A DNA stretch of 64,000 bases, taken from Blattabacterium cuenoti (GTDB lineage: Bacteria; Bacteroidota; Bacteroidia; Flavobacteriales; Blattabacteriaceae). The notes beneath the pieces were generated by a model. The model was not told the DNA's origin and did no database searches. It was given only the letters and a program-made list of their open reading frames with translations. The DNA is taken from NCBI RefSeq assembly GCF_014252095.1, contig NZ_CP059210.1, positions 87,773 to 151,772 on the forward strand, in the 5' to 3' direction. Below are positions 56,146 through 64,000 of the stretch, in pieces; positions within the stretch are counted from its first letter, which is position 1; each line of letters starts with the position of its first letter. Position numbers and translations under genes: made by a program.

Positions 56146-56371
56146 ATAATAAAAAAAAGAAATCTAAAAGCTTAATTTTTCAATTAAAACTTTTCAAAGT
56201 CACAGAAAATTATTCAGGAGAATTTTTTATAGAGAAAGGATAGCATAAATAATCTTCATGTAGAAAGATTTTTAAACCTGAAAAAGACACTTCTCTGCAA
56301 ATTATCATTATTTTTGTCTTCATCTTTGAAATAACAGGGGAAAATTGTTTTAATAAATAATTCATTAGAAA

Positions 56372-58819
56372 ATGCAAGTTTTAAAATTTGGGGGAAGTTC
56401 CGTGGCTCATTCTGATTCCATAAAACGTATTTGTTCTTTATTAGAAAAGAAACCAAAAGGAAGATATGCTATGGTGGTATCTGCATTAGGAAATATTACC
56501 GATCAGTTAATTCAATGTGGAAAATTAGCTTCTGAAAGAAAAAATATTTATAAAAATATTTTAGAAGAAATAGAAATTCGTCATCTTAATATTATCAGAG
56601 AGTTATTTCCAATTACTTATCAAAGTCATTTAATTAGTTGGATAAAAAAGAATATCAATGATTTAGAAATTTTATGTGACGGAATTTTTCAGGTAAAAGA
56701 ACTCTCAAAACGTTCTTTAGATAAAATCATGAGTTTTGGAGAACTAAGTTCTTCTTTTCTCATTGCGGAAAAACTAAAACAAACTGGTTTAGATGCGGTT
56801 TGCAAAGACAGCAGAGAATTGATTATCACTGATTCTCAATTCGGATGTGCACAAGTAGATTTTATCACAAGCAATCACCATATTATTCAGTTTTTTAGGG
56901 AAAAAACATCCGAATATATTGTTTTACCAGGTTTTATAGGATCTACTTTAGAAAATGAAACCACAACTCTTGGAAGAGGAGGTTCTGATTATACAGCCGC
57001 TATTTTAGCAGCGGCTATATCTGCAAGTTTACTTGAAATATGGACGGATGTGAGTGGAATGATGACGGCAAATCCAAAAATCGTGAATCAAGCTTTTCCT
57101 ATTAAAGAGATTTCTTATGAAGAGGCTATGGAACTATCGCATTTTGGGGCAAAAGTTATTTATCCTCCTACGATACAACCAGCTATGAAAAAACATATTC
57201 CTATACAAATTAAAAATACTTTTTCTCCTGTAGACCCAGGAACTTTAATTTATCTTAGCAAAAGTACTAATATTAGTCAACCAGTTACCGGAATTTCTGG
57301 AATTCAGAATTTGGCTTTACTCACTCTTGAAGGAAGTGGGATGGTAGGGATTCCAGGCTATTCAAAACGATTATTTGAAGCTTTGTCACGTGAAAAAATA
57401 AATGTTATTTTTATTACCCAAAGTTCTTCAGAACATTCTATAACTACCGGAATCCATGAAATGGATGTAATTAAAGCAAAGGCTGTAATAGATAGCGAAT
57501 TTTCTCAAGAGATCCATCAAAGACGTATTGATCCATTAACGATCGAAAAAGACCTTTGTATCATCGCTGTAGTCGGAGACAATATGAAAAACCTTCATGG
57601 AACTAGTGGGAAAATGTTTGCTTCCTTAGGGAGAAATAGTATTAATGTTAGAGCTATTGCACAAGGATCTACTGAAAAAAATATATCTGCTGTTATTCGA
57701 AAAGAAGATTTTAAAAAAGCTTTGAATACCTTGCATGAAGCTTTTTTTGAAAGCCCTCCAAAACAAATTAATCTCTTCATTTGTGGAGTAGGTCAAGTTG
57801 GGAGTAAATTACTTGAACAAATTGATCAACAAAAAAATTACTTGCTTGAAGAGTTAAAACTTCAAGTAAGAGTAATTGGATTAGCTAATAGCAAAAAAAT
57901 GTATTTTGATGATAATGGAATAAATCTACTTCAATGGAAAAATAATCTAAATGAAAAAGGTCATAAAATGAATATCTATTCTTTCATGGAAGAAGTCTGG
58001 AAATTTAATCTAAGAAATAGTTTATTTGTAGATAATACAGCTAGTGAAGAAATGGCTATGACTTATGAAAAATTTTTGCAAAATGGAATTGGAGTAATCA
58101 CTTGTAACAAAATAGCTTGTTCTTCTGATTATGATCATTATAAAAGATTAAAAACTCTTTCTAGACATTTTCAAGCTCCCTTTTTATTCGAAACTAATGT
58201 AGGAGCAAGTCTACCAGTGATTAGCACTCTTAACGATCTTATAAACAGTGGAGATAAAATAAAAAAAATAGAAGCTGTATTATCTGGAAGTTTAAATTTC
58301 ATTTTTAATCATTTTTTAGGAGAAAAATCATTTTTAGAAGTTGTAAAAGAAGCTCAATTACAAGGATATACGGAACCAGATCCTCGTATTGATCTTAGCG
58401 GATTAGATGTCATGCGAAAAATACTTATTTTAGCAAGAGAATGTGGCGCTCCATTAGAAATTAGTGATATTCATCAAAAATCTTTTCTTCCTGAAAGTTG
58501 TTCAAAAGTGATTTCTATTGAAAATTTTTATCAAGAATTACATCAATATAGAGATTACTTTTTTAAAATTAGAAAAGAAGCAGAAAAAGAAAAAAAACGT
58601 CTACGTTTTATTGCTCGTTATGAAAATGGTCGAGCTTTTGTAGGTTTAGAATCTGTAAAACAAAGCCATCCTTTTTATCAGTTAGAAGGAAAAGATAATA
58701 TGGTTTTATATAATACATTTCGTTATGCTGAACAACCTTTGATTATAAGGGGAGCAGGAGCTGGAGCAGAAGTAACTGCTTCTGGAGTATTTTCTGATAT
58801 TATTAAAGCTACTAAATAA
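56372..58819 (+). CDS. thrA: Bifunctional aspartate kinase / homoserine dehydrogenase I
   Basis: ThrA starts and later branches the aspartate pathway to threonine. Residues 1 to about 290 are the kinase (LKFGGSSVAHSDS; GRGGSDYTAAILAAA). About 310-455 hold two ACT regulatory units (LEGSGMVGIPG and VGDNMKNLHGTSGKMF). The homoserine dehydrogenase from about 465 begins FICGVGQVGSKLL and has the catalytic LSGSLNFIF and GYTEPDPRIDLSGLDV. At 815 residues it is full length, and the regulatory units look intact, unlike those of IlvA. It is followed after five bases by thrB. Confidence 0.98.
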   Translation: MQVLKFGGSSVAHSDSIKRICSLLEKKPKGRYAMVVSALGNITDQLIQCGKLASERKNIYKNILEEIEIRHLNIIRELFPITYQSHLISWIKKNINDLEILCDGIFQVKELSKRSLDKIMSFGELSSSFLIAEKLKQTGLDAVCKDSRELIITDSQFGCAQVDFITSNHHIIQFFREKTSEYIVLPGFIGSTLENETTTLGRGGSDYTAAILAAAISASLLEIWTDVSGMMTANPKIVNQAFPIKEISYEEAMELSHFGAKVIYPPTIQPAMKKHIPIQIKNTFSPVDPGTLIYLSKSTNISQPVTGISGIQNLALLTLEGSGMVGIPGYSKRLFEALSREKINVIFITQSSSEHSITTGIHEMDVIKAKAVIDSEFSQEIHQRRIDPLTIEKDLCIIAVVGDNMKNLHGTSGKMFASLGRNSINVRAIAQGSTEKNISAVIRKEDFKKALNTLHEAFFESPPKQINLFICGVGQVGSKLLEQIDQQKNYLLEELKLQVRVIGLANSKKMYFDDNGINLLQWKNNLNEKGHKMNIYSFMEEVWKFNLRNSLFVDNTASEEMAMTYEKFLQNGIGVITCNKIACSSDYDHYKRLKTLSRHFQAPFLFETNVGASLPVISTLNDLINSGDKIKKIEAVLSGSLNFIFNHFLGEKSFLEVVKEAQLQGYTEPDPRIDLSGLDVMRKILILARECGAPLEISDIHQKSFLPESCSKVISIENFYQELHQYRDYFFKIRKEAEKEKKRLRFIARYENGRAFVGLESVKQSHPFYQLEGKDNMVLYNTFRYAEQPLIIRGAGAGAEVTASGVFSDIIKATK

Positions 58820-58824
58820 AAATC

Positions 58825-59772
58825 ATGAATAGGATTAAAATATTGTCACCAGCTACTGTAGCTAATTTAGCTTGCGGTTTTGATGTTATTGGATTAGCTT
58901 TAGATATTCCAGTAGATGAAATTCTTTTATACAAATCCAATAGTCCTGGAATACGTATTAATCGAATAGATGGAACCACCTTACCTAAGGATCAAAAAAA
59001 AAATGTAGCTTTTGTGTCTTTACAAGCTTTGTTAAAAAAATATCAGCAAAGATTTTATAAAGAAAAAAAAATAGGTTTTGAAATAGAATTAATTAAAAAT
59101 ATACATCCAGGAAGTGGGATCGGCTCTAGTGCTGCTAGTGCTGCTGGAGTGGTATATGGAGCTAATATATTACTAGGAAACCCGTTTAATAGAATGCAAT
59201 TGATCCGTTTTGCTATGGAAGGAGAACGTATAGCCAGTGGAAGTGCTCATGCAGATAATGTAGCTCCTGCTATTATGGGGGGTGTCACTTTAGTAAGAAG
59301 TTATCAACCTTTAGACATTACTAAATTGCATTCTCCAAATGAATTATGGGTAAGCATAATTCATCCACAAATTGAAATAAAAACCTCGGACGCTAGAGAA
59401 ATACTAAAACAAAAAATCTTAATGACAGATGCTATACGACAATGGGGAAATATCGGGGCATTAGTAGCAGGATTATATCAAGAAAATTATGAACTCATTA
59501 GTAGATCTCTAGAAGATTTTATTGTTGAACCCATACGTGCTATGCTGATTCCTGCATTTTACGAATTAAAAATAAGATGTAAAGAAATAGGAGCTTTAGG
59601 TGGTGGGATATCTGGATCAGGTCCTTCTGTATTTATGTTAAGTAAAGGAAATGATATCGCAAAAAAAGTTACTGAAGTGATGAATCTTGTTTATTCTCCA
59701 TTGAAAGTAGATTATAAAACTTATACTTCTCCTATTAATCAAAAAGGAGTAAAGTTTTCTGAAATCCTTTAA
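58825..59772 (+). CDS. thrB: Homoserine kinase
   Basis: ThrB phosphorylates homoserine. The 315 residues have the GHMP-kinase motifs: SPATVANLACGFDVIGLAL at the start, the ATP loop HPGSGIGSSAASAAG near residue 95, and GGGISGSGPSVFML near the end. The length is normal. It is the middle gene of thrA-B-C, five bases after thrA and 37 before thrC. Confidence 0.97.
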   Translation: MNRIKILSPATVANLACGFDVIGLALDIPVDEILLYKSNSPGIRINRIDGTTLPKDQKKNVAFVSLQALLKKYQQRFYKEKKIGFEIELIKNIHPGSGIGSSAASAAGVVYGANILLGNPFNRMQLIRFAMEGERIASGSAHADNVAPAIMGGVTLVRSYQPLDITKLHSPNELWVSIIHPQIEIKTSDAREILKQKILMTDAIRQWGNIGALVAGLYQENYELISRSLEDFIVEPIRAMLIPAFYELKIRCKEIGALGGGISGSGPSVFMLSKGNDIAKKVTEVMNLVYSPLKVDYKTYTSPINQKGVKFSEIL

Positions 59773-59809
59773 GAATCCAATCCATTCAAAAAAATCAAAT
59801 TTTTCTTTT

Positions 59810-61120
59810 ATGTTATATTACAGTTTAGAAGATCATAAAAACCTCGTTTCTTTTGAAAAAGCGGTTTTAAGAGGTTTAGCAAAAGATGGGGGATTATATT
59901 TTCCGGAAAATATTCCTATTCTAAAACGAAAATTTCTGGAAAATATCCAAAAATATGATATATATACTCTTGCGATGGAGATTATCCAACCCTATATAGG
60001 AGAATCTATTTCTGAAGAATCTATCTTCCGTATTATTCAGAAAACTTTGAATTTTTCTTTTCCATTACAAAGAATTCATGACAATATATACGTATTAGAG
60101 CTTTTTCATGGACCTACTTTAGCCTTTAAAGACGTAGGAGCTCAATTTATGGCCGGATGTTTAAGTCATTTTTACAAAAAAATAGGAAAATTAGTGACTG
60201 TTTTAGTAGCCACTTCTGGAGATACTGGAGGTGCGGTAGCTAAAGGATTTCATAATGTTTCTGGAATAGAGGTTATTATATTGTATCCCTATAAAGGGGT
60301 TAGCTTATTGCAGGAAAAGCAAATGACTTGTTTAGGGGGGAATATTCTAGCTATAGAAATAAAGGGAAATTTTGATGATTGTCAATCCATAGTTAAAAAA
60401 GCTTTTTTAGACAAGAAAATACGAGATAAATATCTACTAACTTCTGCTAATTCTATTAACATAGCAAGATGGCTTCCTCAAATGTTTTATTATTTTTTAG
60501 CTTATAGACAAATAATAGAAGAAAATAGAAAATTGATTTTTTCAGTTCCAAGTGGAAACTTTGGAAATATTTGTGCAGGAATGATGGCTGAAAAAATGGG
60601 ATTACCTATCAAGTATTTTATAGCATCCACAAATATTAATGACACCATTCCTAGATTTTTAAAAACGGAAAAATATCATCCTCTTCCAGTAAAAAAAACG
60701 ATATCCAATGCCATGGACATATCCCATCCAAGTAATTTTTCTCGTATATGGCATTTATATAAAGAAAGCATAGTGAAATTACGAAAAAAATTATCCTCTT
60801 ATCAATTTACAGATGAAGAAACTTTAGCCATTATAGAAATGGTATGGAAAGAACATAAATATATGTTAGATCCTCATGGAGCTATTGGTTATTTAGGACT
60901 TAGACAATACCTAAAAGAGGTTAAAGATCCTTTAGCTACAGCTGTTTTTTTAGAAACAGCTCATCCTATTAAATTTTTAGATCATATGCCATATTCTTTG
61001 CGAGAAGAAATTCTTATTCCTAAAAAATTAGAAGTTCTTTTGAATTCAGAAAAAAGTGAAAAAAAAATATCTATGTCCAACAATTACGATCTATTTAAAA
61101 ATTGGTTAATCAATAAATAG
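59810..61120 (+). CDS. thrC: Threonine synthase
   Basis: ThrC makes threonine from phosphohomoserine with PLP. The 436 residues show the N-terminal domain (LRGLAKDGGLYFPENIP), the PLP lysine in TLAFKDVGAQFM near residue 108, ATSGDTGGAVAKGF, and VPSGNFGNICAGMMA. The length is normal. Its product feeds protein synthesis and the IlvA reaction at 13 kb. It ends the thr operon, 21 bases before the convergent thyA end. Confidence 0.97.
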   Translation: MLYYSLEDHKNLVSFEKAVLRGLAKDGGLYFPENIPILKRKFLENIQKYDIYTLAMEIIQPYIGESISEESIFRIIQKTLNFSFPLQRIHDNIYVLELFHGPTLAFKDVGAQFMAGCLSHFYKKIGKLVTVLVATSGDTGGAVAKGFHNVSGIEVIILYPYKGVSLLQEKQMTCLGGNILAIEIKGNFDDCQSIVKKAFLDKKIRDKYLLTSANSINIARWLPQMFYYFLAYRQIIEENRKLIFSVPSGNFGNICAGMMAEKMGLPIKYFIASTNINDTIPRFLKTEKYHPLPVKKTISNAMDISHPSNFSRIWHLYKESIVKLRKKLSSYQFTDEETLAIIEMVWKEHKYMLDPHGAIGYLGLRQYLKEVKDPLATAVFLETAHPIKFLDHMPYSLREEILIPKKLEVLLNSEKSEKKISMSNNYDLFKNWLINK

Positions 61121-61141
61121 GAATCATTACAAAGTTCTAAA

Positions 61142-61939
61142 TTAAACAGCGACATCTCCTTTTATATGGGGATGAGGGTTGTAATTGATTAATTTAAAAT
61201 CTTCGAAAGAAAAATTAAATACATTTTTTATAGAGGGATTTAAAAGAATTTTTGGTAAAGGTTTAGGGGAACGTTGTATTTGAAGTTGAACTTGTTCTAT
61301 ATGGTTATTATATATATGAGCATCCCCTATAGTATGAATGAATTCCTTGGCTATAAAATTGAGTGTTTTAGCTACCATGGTAAGTAATAAAGCATAAGAA
61401 GCAATATTAAAAGGTAATCCAAGAAAAATATCTGCACTTCTTTGATATAATTGTAAAGACAATTGTTTTTTTTCTGAAACATAAAATTGAAAAAGTAAAT
61501 GACAGGGAGGTAGTCTCATTTCTTGAATCATTCCTACATTCCAAGAAGAAACGATCAAACGTCGTGAATGAGGATTTGATTTTATTTCTTTTATAAGATG
61601 AGTGATTTGATCAATAAAACGACCATCATAAGTAGGCCATTTACGCCATTGTAATCCATATATTGGACCTAGATCTCCGTTTTCATTAGCCCATTCATTC
61701 CATATAGATACTTTATTATCTTTTAGATACTGGATATTGGTATATCCTTTCAAAAACCATAATAACTCATAAATAATAGAACGAATACTTAATTTCTTTG
61801 TAGTTAAAAGAGGAAATCCTTTTTTTAAATCAAATCTCATTTGAGATCCAAATAAACTTTTTGTTCCTATCCCAGTACGATCCATTTTTTTTATTCCATT
61901 TTTTAAGACATTTTTTAAAAGATCTAAATATTGTTCCAT
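61142..61939 (-). CDS. thyA: Thymidylate synthase
   Basis: ThyA methylates dUMP to dTMP with methylene-tetrahydrofolate. I start at [15 protein letters not shown] (61939), giving 265 residues like E. coli; an upstream in-frame start at 61981 would add 14. Motifs are [12 protein letters not shown], the active-site cysteine in [32 protein letters not shown], and the conserved [11 protein letters not shown]-terminus. It complements the dCMP deaminase at 53 kb. Confidence 0.97.
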   Translation of the reverse strand: MEQYLDLLKNVLKNGIKKMDRTGIGTKSLFGSQMRFDLKKGFPLLTTKKLSIRSIIYELLWFLKGYTNIQYLKDNKVSIWNEWANENGDLGPIYGLQWRKWPTYDGRFIDQITHLIKEIKSNPHSRRLIVSSWNVGMIQEMRLPPCHLLFQFYVSEKKQLSLQLYQRSADIFLGLPFNIASYALLLTMVAKTLNFIAKEFIHTIGDAHIYNNHIEQVQLQIQRSPKPLPKILLNPSIKNVFNFSFEDFKLINYNPHPHIKGDVAV

Positions 61940-61959
61940 AACTAAAGTTATTTCTTGAG

Positions 61960-61967
61960 TATTTTTG
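61960..61967 (+). promoter_or_regulatory. Possible -7 box of prs-rplY-tadA
   Basis: TATTTTTG fits TAnnTTTG exactly and lies 19 bases before the prs ATG, so the leader would be very short. It is within the 47-base thyA-prs divergent gap. No good -33 TTTG is found at the proper distance. Confidence 0.35.
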
Positions 61968-61986
61968 CATAAAAAAAACATAACAT

Positions 61987-62919
61987 ATGAATCAAAAGGT
62001 ACTCTTTTTTTCTACAAAAAGTGGATTAAAACTATCAGAGAATATAGCTTATCATTATGGAAGTTTTTTAGGAAAAGTTTGTTTTTTGGAATTTAGTGAT
62101 GGAGAATATTCCCCTTTTTTTGAACAGTCTGTTCGTGGATCACGAGTATTTTTGATTGGATCTACTTTTCCTCCAGTGGATAATTTGATGGAATTACTTT
62201 TAATGTGTGATGCAGCACGAAGGGCCTCCGCTCATAACATTACACTTGTTATTCCATATTTTGGATGGGGTAGACAAGATCATAAGGATAAACCAAGAAC
62301 TCCTATAGCCGCAAAACTTATAGCGAATTTAATGGTAGCCGCAGGAGCTCATAGAGTCATGACCATGGATTTACATGCAGATCAGATTCAGGGATTTTTT
62401 GATATTCCTGTAGATCATTTATATGCATCTAGAATATTTATTGATTATATCAAAAAATTGAACATGGATCAATTAACCATAGCTTCTCCAGATATGGGAG
62501 GAGCAAAAAGAGCTAGAAGTTATGCAGGATATTTAGGCACAGATGTGGTTATCTGCTATAAAGAAAGAAAGAAGGCAAATGAAATAGAATTTATGAATCT
62601 TATTGGAAATGTCAAAGAAAAAAATATCATTCTCCTAGATGATATGGTAGATACAGCAGGAACTTTAACAGAAGCAGCTAGTCTAATTAAAAAACAAGGA
62701 GCTAAAAGTGTACGTGCTATAGCTACTCATCCCGTTTTGTCAGGAAATTCATATGAAAGAATAATAAAATCCTCTCTTGAAGAATTAGTCGTCACGGATA
62801 CCATTCCTCTAAAGAAAAATAATGAAAAAATCAAAGTATTATCTTGCGCTCCTCTTTTCGCAGAAGTGATGCAATCGATTCATAATGACGAATCTATTAG
62901 TAATAAATTTATAATTTAA
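61987..62919 (+). CDS. prs: Ribose-phosphate pyrophosphokinase
   Basis: Prs makes PRPP for nucleotides, histidine and tryptophan, and for the PyrE reaction at 47 kb. The 310 residues have the catalytic flexible loop region [31 protein letters not shown], and the PRPP-binding [13 protein letters not shown]. The length is normal. It is five bases upstream of rplY. Confidence 0.97.
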   Translation: MNQKVLFFSTKSGLKLSENIAYHYGSFLGKVCFLEFSDGEYSPFFEQSVRGSRVFLIGSTFPPVDNLMELLLMCDAARRASAHNITLVIPYFGWGRQDHKDKPRTPIAAKLIANLMVAAGAHRVMTMDLHADQIQGFFDIPVDHLYASRIFIDYIKKLNMDQLTIASPDMGGAKRARSYAGYLGTDVVICYKERKKANEIEFMNLIGNVKEKNIILLDDMVDTAGTLTEAASLIKKQGAKSVRAIATHPVLSGNSYERIIKSSLEELVVTDTIPLKKNNEKIKVLSCAPLFAEVMQSIHNDESISNKFII

Positions 62920-62924
62920 TTATT

Positions 62925-63563
62925 ATGCAATATGTAAATATATCCGGTAAAAAAAGAAATATAGGGAAAAAGGTTCTTGAAACCATTCGACTTTCCGGAG
63001 AAGTCCCTTGCATTTTATATGGAAAAAATATCAATATTCCATTTTCTACTTCTTTAGACACTTTTAAAAAGTTGCTATATACACAAGAATTTTATTGGGT
63101 TTCTATTCAAATAGAAGGAGAAAAGAAAAACATCAAAGCAGTTAAAAAAGAAATTCAATTTGATCCTATTAGTGAAAAAATTTTGCATGCTGATTTTTGC
63201 AAAATAGAAGATTGTAAACCTATAATATTGGAAATTCCTATAAAAACTTTTGGAAGACCTATTGGAGTTTCCAAAGGAGGAGAATATTATTCTCCGATTA
63301 GAAAATTAAAAGTCAAAGCGATTCCTTCTTCTTTTCCAAAATATATCAAATTGGATATTCAATCTTTAGACATAGGAGATAGAATAACGGTGAAAGATCT
63401 ATTGAAAAAGGAATATAATATTTTACATCCTTTAAATACTTTGCTAGCGAGAGTAAAAACTTCTCGTATTATTTCTACTACTGATGATGTTGTAAAAAGC
63501 TCTCAAGACGAAAAAAAAGACCTGATCCCTAACCCTAAAGAAGATAAAAAAGTTAAGAAATAA
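62925..63563 (+). CDS. rplY: 50S ribosomal protein L25 (long, CTC form)
   Basis: L25 binds 5S rRNA. The 212 residues have the N-terminal 5S-binding domain (SGEVPCILYGKN) and the C-terminal beta domain of the TL5/CTC form (PIKTFGRPIGVSKGGEYYSPIRKL), ending in a charged tail. The prs-rplY pairing is common among bacteria. It is followed after four bases by the probable GTG start of tadA. Confidence 0.95.
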   Translation: MQYVNISGKKRNIGKKVLETIRLSGEVPCILYGKNINIPFSTSLDTFKKLLYTQEFYWVSIQIEGEKKNIKAVKKEIQFDPISEKILHADFCKIEDCKPIILEIPIKTFGRPIGVSKGGEYYSPIRKLKVKAIPSSFPKYIKLDIQSLDIGDRITVKDLLKKEYNILHPLNTLLARVKTSRIISTTDDVVKSSQDEKKDLIPNPKEDKKVKK

Positions 63564-63567
63564 TCAA

Positions 63568-64000
63568 GTGAACGATTGTGATTTTATGAAAATAGCTCTA
63601 GAAGAGGCTTTAATAGCTTTTCATAAAGATGAAGTCCCTATAGGAGCTGCAATCACATATGAAAATATAATTATAGCTAGAGCACATAACTTAACTGAAA
63701 CTTTAAGTGATATTACTGCACATGCAGAAATGTTAGTCATCAACTTAGCTTCTGATTATCTAGAAAAGAAATATATACAAGAATGTACTTTATATGTGAC
63801 TATGGAACCTTGTATTATGTGTGCTGGAGCTTTGTTTTTTTCTCAAATAGGAAGAGTAGTATGTGGAGCTCTTTCTTATAAAAGAGGTTTTTTATATACG
63901 GGAATTAAATTGCATCCTAAAACAAAATTTTTATCTGGAATAATGAAAAATCAATGTAAGAATCTTCTACAGGAATTCTTCTTTTTCAAAAGAAAAAAAA
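63568..64000 (+). CDS. tadA: tRNA-specific adenosine deaminase TadA (3' end outside the window)
   Basis: TadA converts A34 to inosine in tRNA-Arg(ACG). The visible 144 residues hold the zinc and catalytic motifs TAHAEMLVINLAS and MEPCIMCAGALFF and the C-terminal TGIKLHPKTKFLSGIM. I start at GTG 63568, which preserves the NDCDFMKIALEEA helix seen in homologues; the first ATG is six codons later. No stop is reached by the window end, though only a few residues should be missing. An A8 run lies at the very end. Confidence 0.93.
   Translation, partial: MNDCDFMKIALEEALIAFHKDEVPIGAAITYENIIIARAHNLTETLSDITAHAEMLVINLASDYLEKKYIQECTLYVTMEPCIMCAGALFFSQIGRVVCGALSYKRGFLYTGIKLHPKTKFLSGIMKNQCKNLLQEFFFFKRKK

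Larger units (their letters stand above)
56001..56371. other. 371-base divergent control region, urease to thr operon
   Basis: No gene is convincing in either direction. It holds candidate -7 boxes for both divergent operons (listed separately), a long thrA leader of roughly 220 bases, and a weak hairpin AATCTT/AAGATT (56251-56256 with 56265-56270) followed by TTT. I could not find a leader peptide rich in Thr or Ile codons, so attenuation of the classical kind is not supported. Confidence 0.6.

Noticed and set aside
56256-56456. 66-residue minus-strand frame across the thrA start
   Set aside because: No recognisable protein; it overlaps a well-supported gene and a control region.

Overview
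The window is a strongly AT-rich, densely coding chromosome segment from a reduced-genome Flavobacteriales (Bacteroidota) endosymbiont. It is very probably a Blattabacterium, the cockroach and Mastotermes fat-body symbiont. The grounds are Bacteroidota-specific families (DUF4295, DUF4293, GYDIA-type GHMP kinase, GldE, long-form LepB, two-motif DnaJ), near-absence of Shine-Dalgarno sites, promoters of the TTTG/TAnnTTTG type, a urease with fused UreA-UreB, and complete branched-chain and threonine pathways beside degraded genes. The species call is inference; no database was searched. I see no CRISPR array, insertion sequence, phage or transferred island.

Layout. 1-3.6 kb: F1Fo ATP synthase genes (end of atpE, atpF, H, A, G). 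3.7-7.7 kb: trpS, grpE-dnaJ, mnmA. 8-14.2 kb: ilvD-B-N-C-A behind a promoter and an attenuator-like hairpin; ilvA has lost its regulatory domain by deletion and frameshift. 14.2-17.4 kb: tRNA-Leu, a dead short-chain dehydrogenase, dapB, lepB, rhomboid protease. 17.4-24.8 kb: mutL, ribH, a TPR protein, gldE, mutY, an HU protein, a 30-residue basic protein and rng. 24.9-33.4 kb: tRNA-Leu, GHMP kinase, fabD, tatD, fumC, an FtsB-like protein, mnmG, ybeY, pssA, an exonuclease. 33.4-40.9 kb: htpG, ftsY, DUF4295, rpmG, rpmB, yebC, RNase P RNA, tRNA-Ser, rmuC, initiator tRNA, rho. 41-49.4 kb: DUF4293, prfA, accC, accB, rpmF, proS, a class 1A pyrD divergent from a fused pyrE-pyrF (UMP synthase), marC. 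49.4-53.6 kb: rnpA (frameshifted), fbp, plsC, rnhA (frameshifted), an rRNA/tRNA methyltransferase, dCMP deaminase, tRNA-Leu. 53.6-64 kb: ureC and ureAB, then divergently thrA-B-C, thyA, prs, rplY and the start of tadA.

How it fits together. Urease releases ammonia for amino-acid synthesis. ThrABC makes threonine, IlvA turns threonine into 2-oxobutyrate, and IlvB/N/C/D carry on to isoleucine and valine precursors. DapB acts in the lysine and peptidoglycan branch. PyrD and the UMP synthase complete the last three steps to UMP; the dCMP deaminase, ThyA and Prs supply nucleotides. Much of the rest is core translation, RNA modification, chaperone and repair machinery.

Most worth a second look: (1) a shared 12-bp dyad upstream of both heat-shock loci, grpE-dnaJ and htpG; (2) rnpA and rnhA each broken exactly at an A10 tract, while genes with A10 to A13 tracts stay in frame, pointing to slippage rescue or recent decay; (3) IlvA stripped of its allosteric domain; (4) the eukaryote-like UMP synthase next to a fumarate-type PyrD; (5) a dead SDR gene whose start region now carries the apparent dapB promoter.
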